NCBI RefSeq assembly: GCF_000016185.1
Contig: NC_011420.2
Coordinates: 248,001 to 312,000 of the forward strand
Length of the DNA stretch: 64,000 bases
Reading direction: 5' to 3'
Source: Rhodospirillum centenum SW
Lineage (GTDB): Bacteria; Pseudomonadota; Alphaproteobacteria; Azospirillales; Azospirillaceae
Part shown: piece after piece, positions 49,935-58,855 of the stretch
Layout of the letters: every line of letters begins with the position of its first letter
Numbering within the stretch: position 1 is the first letter of the stretch
Program-made: the position numbers and the translations under genes
Notes under the pieces: model-generated
What the model was told of the DNA's origin: nothing
What the model saw: the letters and a program-made list of their open reading frames with translations, nothing else
The model's database searches: none

Positions 49935-51932
49935 ATGGACAAGTATCTTTCTCGCGTCACCGTCGGCCAGCGCCTCGTTCTCCTGATCGCCGTGCTGGTC
50001 GTGGCGCTGGCGGGCATGACGACGGCGGACCTCCTGGCCTCGCGCCGCTCGGCCTTCGACAGTCGCAAGGATCTGGTCCGCTCCATGGCGGAGTCCGCCC
50101 GCAGCATCGTCGCCAGCTTCCATGCCGCCGCCAAGCGGGGCGAGGCCACAGAGGCGGAGGCGAAGGCCGCCGCTCTGGCGGCGCTGGGCGCCATGCGCTA
50201 CGGCGACGGCGATTACGTCTGGGTCAACGACCGTCAGCCGCAGATGGTCATGCACCCGATCAAGCCCGAGATGATCGGCACCGACCTGTCCGGCACGAAG
50301 GACGCCGAAGGCAAGCTGCTGTTCATGAACATGCTGGCGGCGACCGAGGGCGGAAAATCCGGCTTCGTGGACTATCTCTGGCCGAAGCCGGGCCAGAGCG
50401 AGCCTGCGGCCAAGATCTCCTTCGTCACCCCGTTCGAGCCCTGGGGCTGGGTGGTCGGCACCGGCCTCTATGTCGATGACGTGCAGGCCCGGTTCATCGC
50501 CGATGCCAAGGCGGCCGGCCTGCTGACGGCGCTGATCCTGCTGATCGCCGGCTGTGCCGGCTATATCCTGATCCGCTCCATCCGGCAGCCGCTGGACCGG
50601 ACGACCGCGGCCGTGCGCCGGCTCGCCGAGGGCGACCTCGACGTGCAGATCGTCGATTCCGACCGCAAGGACGAGATGGGCGAGATCGCCCGGGCCCTGG
50701 AGGTCTTCCGCCGCAATGCCCGCGAGGCGCGGCGGCTGGAGAGCGCGGCGGCGACCGAGCGCGCCATCCGCGAACGCCGCCGGGCCGCCCTGGAGCAGCA
50801 TACGGCCGACCTGAACGCCGCCGTCTCCGGCGTGCTCCAGGGACTGTCGGGCGCTGCCACCGACATGCAGGGCACCGCCCGCAGCATGTCGGACACGGCG
50901 GGCCGGACCCGTGATCAGGCCAGCGACGTGACGAGCAATGCCGCCCAGAGCGCCGAGAATCTGACCACCGTCGCCGCCGCGACGGAGGAGATGCTGTCGT
51001 CGATCCAGGAGATCGGCCGGCAGGTCGAGGAGGCCCGCCGCGTGGCGAACGAGGCGGTGGACGAGACCGGGCGTACCGACACCATCATGCGCGGGCTGGT
51101 GGATGCCGCGGCCCAGATCGGCGACGTGCTGAAGCTGATCACCGAGATCGCCGCCCGCACCAACCTGCTGGCACTGAACGCGACGATCGAGGCCGCCCGC
51201 GCCGGCGAGGCCGGCAAGGGCTTCGCGGTCGTCGCCGGCGAGGTCAAGACCCTGGCCAACCAGACCGCCCGGGCGACGGAGGAGATCACGGCCAAGATCC
51301 AGGCCGTGCAGGCCGCGACGGGACAGGCCTCCGGCTCCCTGACCCACATCTCGGGGATCATCGGCCGCATGGACCAGATCTCCTCCTCCATCGCCGCCGC
51401 CATCGACGAGCAGTCGGCGACGACCCAGGAGATCGTGCGCAACGTCCAGAACGCCAGCGGATCGACCGCCCAGGTCACCGCCCTGATCGGTGACGTGTCG
51501 CGGGCCGCCCGGGAAACCGGCACGGCTTCCGAACAGGTCCTGAGCGCGACCGGCGACCTGGCACGGCAGGCCGAGAGCCTGCGCCACGAGGTCGAGAGCT
51601 TCATGCAGCAGATGGAAGGGGCCGGCGACCAGCGCAACTACGAACGGGTGCCCTGCGCCCTGGAGATCGGCATCGCGTGCGGCGAGCGGACGGTGTCCAC
51701 GAAGACGCTGTACCTCTCCATCGGCGGGCTGGCGACGCCCGACGTGCTGCCCGGCGCACAGCCGGGGCTGGGCGTCACCATCGGCTTCGGCCAGCGGCGT
51801 GTCGCGGCGCGCATCGCGCGGGTCGAGGCCGGGACCATCGCCTACACCTTCTCGCTGGCCGGCGACGCGGACGGACAGGCCTTCATCGACGCCCTGGTCG
51901 AGCGCCAGCGCGGCAACCGCACGGCGGCCTGA
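49935..51932 (+). CDS. methyl-accepting chemotaxis protein: single Cache, HAMP, MCP signal and C-terminal PilZ
   Basis: 665 residues. TM1 is at about 12-30. A periplasmic single-Cache domain (40-185) has [27 protein letters not shown] and [21 protein letters not shown]2 is 195-213, HAMP 214-265, and the kinase-control hairpin tip [34 protein letters not shown] is at about 404-437. The tail (565-665) looks like a PilZ domain: RNYER at 567-571 and LSIGG at 594-598, with Tyr593 where Asp/Asn is usual. Azospirillum Tlp1 has such a c-di-GMP-binding tail. Control of flagellar direction through CheA/CheW is likely; the ligand is probably a small organic acid-type compound. Confidence 0.9.
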   Translation: MDKYLSRVTVGQRLVLLIAVLVVALAGMTTADLLASRRSAFDSRKDLVRSMAESARSIVASFHAAAKRGEATEAEAKAAALAALGAMRYGDGDYVWVNDRQPQMVMHPIKPEMIGTDLSGTKDAEGKLLFMNMLAATEGGKSGFVDYLWPKPGQSEPAAKISFVTPFEPWGWVVGTGLYVDDVQARFIADAKAAGLLTALILLIAGCAGYILIRSIRQPLDRTTAAVRRLAEGDLDVQIVDSDRKDEMGEIARALEVFRRNAREARRLESAAATERAIRERRRAALEQHTADLNAAVSGVLQGLSGAATDMQGTARSMSDTAGRTRDQASDVTSNAAQSAENLTTVAAATEEMLSSIQEIGRQVEEARRVANEAVDETGRTDTIMRGLVDAAAQIGDVLKLITEIAARTNLLALNATIEAARAGEAGKGFAVVAGEVKTLANQTARATEEITAKIQAVQAATGQASGSLTHISGIIGRMDQISSSIAAAIDEQSATTQEIVRNVQNASGSTAQVTALIGDVSRAARETGTASEQVLSATGDLARQAESLRHEVESFMQQMEGAGDQRNYERVPCALEIGIACGERTVSTKTLYLSIGGLATPDVLPGAQPGLGVTIGFGQRRVAARIARVEAGTIAYTFSLAGDADGQAFIDALVERQRGNRTAA

Positions 51933-51957
51933 ACCGGGGCCCACCGGACGATGGTGC

Positions 51958-51988
51958 CCGGACGGGGTGGAGTGTCCACCCCGTCCGG
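51958..51988. terminator. perfect 14-bp hairpin between convergent genes
   Basis: CCGGACGGGGTGGA and its exact complement flank a 3-nt GTG loop, between the stop of the first MCP and the stop of the convergent Cache protein gene. There is no T-run on either strand. The exact symmetry and position fit a shared bidirectional transcription end. Confidence 0.72.
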
Positions 51989-51995
51989 TCCTGGC

Positions 51996-52439
51996 TCACT
52001 TGTAGTATCCGACGGCGCAGACCTGATCGTCGGCCTTGGTCACGTAGGTGATCTTCTGCACCGGCTCCGTCTCACCCGGGCGCGGCCACATGTAGCTGAC
52101 TTCGGAGATCTTGCCCTCGGTAGCCGTAGCATAGATCTCTTCCCCCAGCGCCTTGCCGGTCTTGTCCTTCAGGTCGCGCAGGCTCTTGCCGGTAAGGGTC
52201 GGGTGGGCCGTGAACATGCCGTCCGGCCCGCCGCAGAAGGGATAGAGGTCGCGGTCCTTGAACCCGCCCTCGCCTGCGGCGAACTGGCGGAGCGCCTTGT
52301 CCTTGTCCTGCTGGATCGCCGTGACGGCACGCTCCAGCATCGCCTTGGCCTCGTCCGCGGTGCCGAAGTCGGCCGCATGGGCGCCGACCGCCGCGAACAG
52401 CAGGGTGATTACCAGTCCGATACGCATGGGCACTTTCAT
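51996..52439 (-). CDS. free-standing periplasmic single-Cache protein
   Basis: 147 residues: signal peptide (MKVPMRIGLVITLLFAAVGAHA), then only one Cache-2-type domain. It carries DLYPFCGGPDGMFTAHPTLTGKSLRDLKDKTGKALGEEIY and SEVSYMWPRPGETEPVQK. That last part closely parallels the sensor of the neighbouring MCP ([14 protein letters not shown]). It has no membrane anchor, HAMP or signalling domain, so it is a secreted ligand-binding module. The ATG at 52439 has GGGAGG upstream. It lies tail-to-tail with one MCP and head-to-head with the next. It may act as a soluble receptor partner or ligand buffer; other free-standing Cache proteins exist but their roles are poorly defined. Confidence 0.85.
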   Translation of the reverse strand: MKVPMRIGLVITLLFAAVGAHAADFGTADEAKAMLERAVTAIQQDKDKALRQFAAGEGGFKDRDLYPFCGGPDGMFTAHPTLTGKSLRDLKDKTGKALGEEIYATATEGKISEVSYMWPRPGETEPVQKITYVTKADDQVCAVGYYK

Positions 52440-52973
52440 CGGGGCCTCCCGGTGGCCGTTGTTCTGAGGGTGTGAATGCCTGAGTGCGTCAGGCCCTCTT
52501 GGACAGGCTCTGGTGACGCAACCGTGGACCGCATGCTGCTGCGCAGCGCTCCACGACCGAAAGCCGGTGCCCCCGGTCCGGCCCGCCCGGACCAACCCCG
52601 AACGCAACCGGGGCGGGTGGACGGCGGGCCTGTCGGCGGACATCGGGGCAGACTTCCGGCCCGGGAATCGACCCATGCGGCCCCCATCGCTGTCAATAAA
52701 AAACCCACGCAACCGGCAGGGACTCAAGGAGGAATCTCCCTTCCGCGGCCGGCAGCCCACCGACCGGACTCCCGATTCCTCCTTCCGGATGGTTCGCGGA
52801 GGGATTGCCGGAATATTAATGTTCGTTCCGCAATAGTGGGCTACTCATGCCGGAGGCCGCCAAGGCTGCTTTCACCATACCCGCGTAACGCGGCCCGCCC
52901 ACCGGCCGCACCAGAGATGCCCTCCGCCTTCCCCGGTTCCACAGCACGGACCACCCGATCCAGGATCCCGCCC
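52440..52973. other. 534-bp divergent gap between Cache protein and second MCP genes
   Basis: It holds promoters for both neighbours. AT-rich spots are at 52695-52712 (TCAATAAAAAACCC) and 52808-52830 (CCGGAATATTAATGTTCG). An inverted repeat TTCCGG-N19-CCGGAA spans 52783-52813. TAAA at 52700 with GC at about +15 is at best a poor sigma-28 match. No frame looks coding. Confidence 0.45.
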
Positions 52974-54647
52974 ATGACGCTGACCCAGAAAATCCTCGCC
53001 CCGGTCGCCATCCTGTCGCTCGTCGCCGCCATCATCGCCGGATCGGCGTTCCTGAGCCTGGACCGGATCGGTGAGGCGGTGACGCAGATGAAGGCGCAGA
53101 GCAATCGGGTGATCGCCGCCTCGGAACTGCGCAGCACCAGCCGCGCCCTGCAACGCGATGCGCTGAACCTGGTGTTCGAGCCGGCGGAGAACCGACAGGC
53201 CATCGCCGAGCGCTTCAACAGGCGTCTCGCCTCCATGTCCGCCCAGATCGTGGCCATCGAGCCGAAGCTGACCACGGCGGAGGCGCGGTTCACGCCCCTG
53301 CAGCGGGACGTGGTCGCCGCCCTGACCCAGGTCCGCGACGCGGCCCTGTCAGGCGACACCGCGGGCGCGCACGATCTCTTCAAGACGAAGGTCCGGACGG
53401 CGGAGCGGGCCGCCTCCGAGCTGACCGACCCGATGATCGAGGACGGTATCAAGCGGGTCGCCGAACTGGAGACATCGCTGGCCGAAACCAGCGCCATGGA
53501 AACCTGGATCATGGGCGCCGTCGCGCTGGTGGGCATTCTGGCCGGGCTGGCCGTGTCGCTGCTGGTGGCGCAGCGCGGCGTCATCCGGCCGGTGGACCGG
53601 GTGACCGAGGCCATGACCAAGCTTCAGGCCAAGGACTATGGTTTCGAGCTGCCCGACCACGGCCGCAGCGATGCCATCGGCGGCATGGCCCGGGCCGTCA
53701 TGGTGTTCCGGGACGCGATGCGCCGGGCCGACGCGCTGGAGGCCGAGCAGCGCCGCGAGCAGGAGCGGCGGAACCGGCAGGCCGCCCGGCTCACCGCCCA
53801 GGTCAAGGATTTCGTGGACGGCATGAACGCCATCACCGACGAACTGGCGCGGGAATCAGGGATGCTGAAGGCCGACGCGGATTCGCTGGCCGCCGCCGCA
53901 GGCCGCACCGCGCAGATGACGGAGGAGGCGACGACGGCGACCGAGCGCACGGCCAGCAACGTGCAGACGGTGGCCGCGGCGACGGAGGAACTGTCCGCCT
54001 CCATCCATGAGATCAGCGCCCGCGCCGGGGAGACGGCCGCCCGCTCCACCGAGGGCGCCACCCAGGCGAAGGAGACGGCGGAGCGCGTGGCCCGGCTGCG
54101 CGACACGGTGGCCGAGATCGGTCAGGTGGTGGACATCATCAACGGAATCGCTGCCCAGACCAACCTGCTGGCGCTGAACGCCACGATCGAGGCCGCCCGC
54201 GCCGGGGAGGCGGGCAAGGGCTTCGCCGTCGTGGCGCACGAGGTCAAGTCGCTGGCCACCCAGACCGCCAAGGCGACGGAGGAGATCCGAGCCCAGGTGG
54301 AAGGGGTGCAGGGCGCCACGGTGGACGCCGCCGCCGCCATCGAGCGGATCGTCGGCCTGATCGGTGACATCAGTGCCATGACCGGCGCCATCGCCGCCGC
54401 GGTCGAGGAACAGTCAGCCGTCACCAACGAGATCACCCGCAGCATCCAGGGGGCCGCCAGCGGCACGGAGACGATCCGGGTCGAGGTCCACCAGCTCCAC
54501 GCCACGGCCAGCGACACGGGCAGCGTCGCCGGCCGGGTGAACGGGGCCGCGTCCGATCTGGCCGGCCGCTCCGACCAGGTGCGCAGCCGCGTCCGTGCCT
54601 TCGTCACGGAGCTGTCGGCGGACACCGGCGACCGGGCGGCGGGGTAA
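52974..54647 (+). CDS. methyl-accepting chemotaxis protein with four-helix-bundle-like sensor
   Basis: 557 residues. TM1 is 8-28. An all-helical periplasmic domain (30-177) resembles 4HB_MCP sensors, with no Cache motif. TM2 is 178-199, HAMP 200-255, and the signalling hairpin with [44 protein letters not shown] is at about 380-425. No PilZ domain or C-terminal CheR-tether pentapeptide (NWETF-like) is present. It should relay an extracellular signal to CheA/CheW. It is divergent from the free-standing Cache gene by 534 bp. The ATG at 52974 opens directly into TM1, which settles the start, although the ribosome site is poor. Confidence 0.9.
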   Translation: MTLTQKILAPVAILSLVAAIIAGSAFLSLDRIGEAVTQMKAQSNRVIAASELRSTSRALQRDALNLVFEPAENRQAIAERFNRRLASMSAQIVAIEPKLTTAEARFTPLQRDVVAALTQVRDAALSGDTAGAHDLFKTKVRTAERAASELTDPMIEDGIKRVAELETSLAETSAMETWIMGAVALVGILAGLAVSLLVAQRGVIRPVDRVTEAMTKLQAKDYGFELPDHGRSDAIGGMARAVMVFRDAMRRADALEAEQRREQERRNRQAARLTAQVKDFVDGMNAITDELARESGMLKADADSLAAAAGRTAQMTEEATTATERTASNVQTVAAATEELSASIHEISARAGETAARSTEGATQAKETAERVARLRDTVAEIGQVVDIINGIAAQTNLLALNATIEAARAGEAGKGFAVVAHEVKSLATQTAKATEEIRAQVEGVQGATVDAAAAIERIVGLIGDISAMTGAIAAAVEEQSAVTNEITRSIQGAASGTETIRVEVHQLHATASDTGSVAGRVNGAASDLAGRSDQVRSRVRAFVTELSADTGDRAAG

Positions 54648-54662
54648 CGGAACCGCCCGGCG

Positions 54663-54690
54663 GGTCCGGCGGCGGCCGCGCGGCCGGACC
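54663..54690 (+). terminator. possible terminator after second MCP
   Basis: GGTCCGGC (54663-54670) and GCCGGACC (54683-54690) form an 8-bp stem around a GC-rich 12-nt loop, 16 bp after the MCP stop. No T-run follows directly (CTGTCAGG), so efficiency is uncertain. Confidence 0.45.
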
Positions 54691-54776
54691 TGTCAGGAAA
54701 TTCATGTGGCGGACAGACCGGCGTCGCGCGGGCGGTCGCAGGGTGCCCTTCCCGGTCGCCGGAAGGCTTCCCCGCC

Positions 54777-57413
54777 ATGCCGCACAGTGCTGATACCACG
54801 CTCCCCGCCGCCCCCGTTGACAGGGGCGCGGGCCCCCTCCCCTTCCTCTCCCTGCTCCGCCGCCTGCTGCCCTGGGCCGTCGCCGTCCTGGTGGCCTCTC
54901 TGGCGGTCGTTGCCGCGGGCCGGCTGCGCGCGGAGTTCGACCTCGCCGCTCTGGGCCGGGAGGTGGCGACCCTGCCGGCCGCGGCCCTGGCCGGCTGCGT
55001 CCTGTTCACGCTCGCCAGCTACACCGCCCTGGTCGGCTACGACCTGTCCGCGCTGCGCTGGATCGGGGCGCGGCTGCCGCTGGCGCGCGCCGCGATGGGC
55101 AGCTTCGTCGGATTCGCCTTCAGCAACACGCTGAGCTTCACCGCCTTCAGCGGCGGCGCCATCCGCTATCGTCTCTACACCTCCGCCGGGCTGTCGGGCA
55201 TGCAGGTGGCCAAGGCGGTGTTCTTCCTCAGCACCGCCTTCATGGTCGGGATCAGCCTCGTCGGCAGCGTCGGGCTGTGGCTGGCGCCGGAGCGCGCGGC
55301 ATCGGTGCTGCACCTGCCGCCGGGGGCTGTCCGGTCCCTGGCCGTGACCGTCGCGCTGACGGTTCCGCTTCTGCTGCTGGCAGCCGCCCTGCGGCGCCGG
55401 CCGCTGGTGCTGCTCGGCCGCGAGATCACGCTGCCGGGGGCGAAGCTGCTGCTGATGCAGCTCGTCATCTCCACGGCCGACATCGCCTTTTCCGCGGGGG
55501 CGCTCTATGTGCTGCTGCCGGCCGACGCGCCTGTCGGCTTCGCCGCCTTCGCCGGTGTCTACTGCGCCGCCATCGTGCTGGGGCTGCTGAGCCATCTGCC
55601 CGGCGGCATCGGCGTGTTCGACGGCATCATGATGCTGGCCCTGGCCGACGCCGTACCGGCGGAGCGCATGGGGGCCGCACTGCTGGTCTACCGCGCCGTC
55701 TATTACCTGCTGCCGCTGCTGGCGGCGGTGGCGCTGCTGGCCGGGCATGAGGGCCGCGCCCTGCGCGGCCGCCTGCCGCTCGCGGATCTGCACCGCCGGG
55801 CTGCGGACGCGCTGCGGCTGGGACGGGGGGCGCTGCCGGCGGCCGCTGCCGCGGTGGCCGTGACGGCCGGGATCGTGCTGCTGGTCTCAGGCGCGCTGCC
55901 GGCGGTGCCGGGCCGCGTGCATGCGGCGGCGGCGCTGGTCTCCCTGCCCGTGGTGGAGGTGTCGCACATCCTGAACAGCGTCGTCGGGCTGGGTCTGGTC
56001 CTGATCGGACGGGGGCTCTACCAGCGGCTGGACAGCGCCTGGACCCTCACCATGGGGCTCCTGGGGGCCGGCGTCGTGCTGAACCTGCTGAAGGGCCTGG
56101 ACTGGGAGGAGGCGGTGATCCTGGCCGGCTGCGCCGCGATCCTGTGGGCAGCGCGGGAGGAGTTCTACCGCCGCGGCTCCCTGACCGAGGTGCGGCTGAC
56201 CCCCGGCTGGGTGCTGGGCAGCGCCGGGCTGGTGGCGGGGGCCGTGGTGCTGACCCTGTTCGCCTTCGAGCATGTCGAGTACCGCGATGCGCTGTGGTGG
56301 CAGGTCGCCACCACGGCCGACGCGCCGCGCAGCATGCGCGCCCTGGTGGCGACGGGCGTGGCGCTGCTGGGCCTGTCCCTGCACACCCTGCTGCGGCCCG
56401 CCCCGCGGACGACGCCGCGTCCCGATGCGACGACGGTGGAGCGCGCCGCGGCCCTGCTGCCGGCCTCGCCCCGCACCGAGGGCAATCTCGTGCTGCTGGG
56501 CGACAAGGCCGTCCTGTTCAACGAGGCCGGCACCGGCTTCCTGATGTACGGGGTGCGGGGGCGGAGCTGGATCGCCATGGGCGACCCGGTCGGCCCGGTA
56601 GAGACCTGGCCCGATCTCGTCTGGTCGTTCCGCCAGATGGTCCACCGCCACGGCGGACAGGCCGCCTTCTACCAGGTCCGTCCCGAATCCCTGCCGCTCT
56701 ACCTGGACGCCGGGCTGCTGCCCGTGAAGATCGGGGAGGAGGCGCGCGTGCCGCTGGCCGGCTTCGACCTGGAGGGGCCGGAGCGGCGCGATCTGCGCTA
56801 TGCCGTGCGCAAGGGCGGGCGCGACGGGCTGAGCTTCGCCCTGGTCGGACGCGACGAGGTGCCGGCGATCCTGGACGAGCTGCGCACCGTGTCGGACGGC
56901 TGGCTGGCCGGGCGAAAGGTGCGGGAGAAGGGATTCTCCGTCGGCTGGTTCGACCCGGACTATCTGAGCCGCTTCGACCATGCCGTGGTGCGCCACGAAG
57001 GACGGATCGTCGCCTTCGCCAACATCTGGGCCGGGGCGCCGGGCGGCGAGCTGAGCGTGGACCTGATGCGGCACCGGCCGGACGCCCATCCCCTGACCAT
57101 GGATTTCCTCTTCGCCCACCTGATGCTCTGGGGGACCGGAGCCGGCTTTTCCTGGTTCAATCTGGGGATGGCGCCGCTCTCCGGCCTGACGGGGCGGCCG
57201 CTGGCGCCGCTCTGGCACCGGCTGGGGGCCTTCGTCTTCAAACGCGGCGAGCCCTTCTACGGGTTCCGCGGGCTGCGCCAGTACAAGGAGAAGTTCCGTC
57301 CGCGCTGGGAGCCCCGCTACCTCTGCTCCCCCGGCGGGCTGGCCCCGGCCACCATCCTGGCCGACGTGGCGGCCCTGGTGGCGGGCGGGCTGGACGGTAC
57401 CATCGGGAAGTGA
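54777..57413 (+). CDS. mprF: bifunctional aminoacyl-phosphatidylglycerol synthase and flippase (MprF/LpiA)
   Basis: An 878-residue integral membrane protein. The N-terminal two thirds have about 14 TM helices, including the flippase signature segments SFVGFAFSNTLSFTAFSGGAIRYRLY and SHLPGGIGVFDGIMML. The cytoplasmic C-terminal DUF2156 synthase domain (about 545-865) has LLGDKAVLFNEAGTGFLMYGVRG, DPVGP, the YAVRKGGRDG segment and FWxLxx-like WFNLGMAPLSG. It transfers an amino acid (commonly lysine) from tRNA to phosphatidylglycerol and flips the product, lowering negative surface charge. The acvB-type gene 13 bp downstream encodes the matching hydrolase, as in Agrobacterium lpiA-acvB. Confidence 0.93.
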   Translation: MPHSADTTLPAAPVDRGAGPLPFLSLLRRLLPWAVAVLVASLAVVAAGRLRAEFDLAALGREVATLPAAALAGCVLFTLASYTALVGYDLSALRWIGARLPLARAAMGSFVGFAFSNTLSFTAFSGGAIRYRLYTSAGLSGMQVAKAVFFLSTAFMVGISLVGSVGLWLAPERAASVLHLPPGAVRSLAVTVALTVPLLLLAAALRRRPLVLLGREITLPGAKLLLMQLVISTADIAFSAGALYVLLPADAPVGFAAFAGVYCAAIVLGLLSHLPGGIGVFDGIMMLALADAVPAERMGAALLVYRAVYYLLPLLAAVALLAGHEGRALRGRLPLADLHRRAADALRLGRGALPAAAAAVAVTAGIVLLVSGALPAVPGRVHAAAALVSLPVVEVSHILNSVVGLGLVLIGRGLYQRLDSAWTLTMGLLGAGVVLNLLKGLDWEEAVILAGCAAILWAAREEFYRRGSLTEVRLTPGWVLGSAGLVAGAVVLTLFAFEHVEYRDALWWQVATTADAPRSMRALVATGVALLGLSLHTLLRPAPRTTPRPDATTVERAAALLPASPRTEGNLVLLGDKAVLFNEAGTGFLMYGVRGRSWIAMGDPVGPVETWPDLVWSFRQMVHRHGGQAAFYQVRPESLPLYLDAGLLPVKIGEEARVPLAGFDLEGPERRDLRYAVRKGGRDGLSFALVGRDEVPAILDELRTVSDGWLAGRKVREKGFSVGWFDPDYLSRFDHAVVRHEGRIVAFANIWAGAPGGELSVDLMRHRPDAHPLTMDFLFAHLMLWGTGAGFSWFNLGMAPLSGLTGRPLAPLWHRLGAFVFKRGEPFYGFRGLRQYKEKFRPRWEPRYLCSPGGLAPATILADVAALVAGGLDGTIGK

Positions 57414-57426
57414 CGGGCGCACGGTG

Positions 57427-58788
57427 ATGGGACGAAGACTGCGGACCGCGGTCCTGCTGACGGGAACCCTGCTGGCGTTGGGCGCCGCCCTCGCGTTGGT
57501 CATCGGCCCGAAGGACCCTGCGCCGCGCCGGCTGGACGGCGGTGAGGCGGGCACGCTCCGCCTCTACGGGCCGGCGGGCGCCGTCGGCCGGGTCGTCGTC
57601 GCCCTGTCGGACGGGACCGGCTGGGCCGATGCGGACGACCGGGTGGCGCGGGCGCTGGCCGGGGACGACGCCCTTGTGGCGGGCATCGACCTGCGGGAGA
57701 TGGCGGCCGCGCTGAACCACCAGACCGACGGCTGCCACTGGATTTCCGGGAAGCTGGAGGCGGTGAGCCGGCTCGTGCAGCAGCACGAAGGGCTGCCGCG
57801 CTATCTGACGCCCGTGCTGCTGGGCCGGGGGGCCGGCGGCATGGTGGCCTACGGGGCGGCGGTGCAGGGGCTGGGCGGCATGTTCGCCGGTGCCCTCGCC
57901 CTCCGCCCGGGGGCGACGATGCCCTTCGTGGCGCCGATCTGCCTGGGCGTGGAGAGCGTGGCCGTGCCGGGCGGCCGGCGTTATCCCCCGCTCGACCGGC
58001 AGGAGACGCCGGTGACCCTGCTGGATGCAGGGGCGGAGAGCGTCGCCGGCAGCGGCATCGAGCGGGTGGAGGGAGCCGCGGACCTGGCCGACCTGCGCCG
58101 CCGGGTCGTAGCCCTGGCCCCGGCGCAGGAGGACGGTGCTGCCGCCGAGGATCTGCCGGTGGTGGAACTGCCGGCGGAGCGGCCGGGCGACACGCTGGTG
58201 CTGTTCTGGTCGGGCGACGGCGGCTGGCGCGACATCGACGCGACCATCGGGGAAGCCCTGGCAGCGGCCGGGGTGCCGGTGCTGGGCATCGACAGCTTCA
58301 GCTATTTCTGGCACCGCCGCAGCCCCGCCGAGGTCGCGCGCGACATGGACGCGCTGATCCAACGGCAGAGCGCGCGCTGGGGCACGCGGCGCGTGATCCT
58401 GATCGGGTTCAGCTTCGGCGCGGCCATCCTGCCGGCCGCGGTCAACGCCCTGCCGGCGGAGAGCCGTGCGCAGGTCGCCGCCCTCTGGCTGCTGTCGCCC
58501 GACCGCAAGGCGGACTGGGAGATCAACGTGGCCGCCTATCTGGGCGGGGACGGCGACGGCGCCTCCCCCGTCGCACCCGAGCTGGCGGGCTTGCGCGGTC
58601 TGCCGGTCCACTGCGTCCATGGCAGTGCGGAGTCGGCGGACAGTCTCTGCACCGATCCCGCGGCGACGGGGCTGATCCGCCTGGAACTGCCCGGCGACCA
58701 CCATTTCGACGGCGACTATGACCGCGTGGTGCGGGCGATTCTGGCGTCCCTGCACAGCCGGCCGCACGCGCCCGTCGGCGCAGGATGA
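57427..58788 (+). CDS. acvB: AcvB/VirJ family aminoacyl-phosphatidylglycerol hydrolase
   Basis: 453 residues with an N-terminal signal (MGRRLRTAVLLTGTLLALGAALALVIG). The first half (about 40-230) is an AcvB-specific alpha/beta domain (VVVALSDGTGWADADDRVARAL). The VirJ domain begins at PVVELPAERPGDTLVLFWSGDGGWRDID and has nucleophile VILIGFSFGAAILPA, Asp in the LWLLSPDRKADWE region and His in PGDHHFDGDYDRV. In Agrobacterium, AcvB hydrolyses lysyl-phosphatidylglycerol from the periplasmic side, counteracting LpiA/MprF. Its coupling 13 bp behind mprF matches that pair. A GTG directly before the ATG is an alternative start. Confidence 0.9.
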   Translation: MGRRLRTAVLLTGTLLALGAALALVIGPKDPAPRRLDGGEAGTLRLYGPAGAVGRVVVALSDGTGWADADDRVARALAGDDALVAGIDLREMAAALNHQTDGCHWISGKLEAVSRLVQQHEGLPRYLTPVLLGRGAGGMVAYGAAVQGLGGMFAGALALRPGATMPFVAPICLGVESVAVPGGRRYPPLDRQETPVTLLDAGAESVAGSGIERVEGAADLADLRRRVVALAPAQEDGAAAEDLPVVELPAERPGDTLVLFWSGDGGWRDIDATIGEALAAAGVPVLGIDSFSYFWHRRSPAEVARDMDALIQRQSARWGTRRVILIGFSFGAAILPAAVNALPAESRAQVAALWLLSPDRKADWEINVAAYLGGDGDGASPVAPELAGLRGLPVHCVHGSAESADSLCTDPAATGLIRLELPGDHHFDGDYDRVVRAILASLHSRPHAPVGAG

Positions 58789-58855
58789 AGACCGGACTGG
58801 AAGCGCCTGTCTTCCGGCGGGAAGATGGAAACGGCCGGATGGCGGCGGAAACGTG

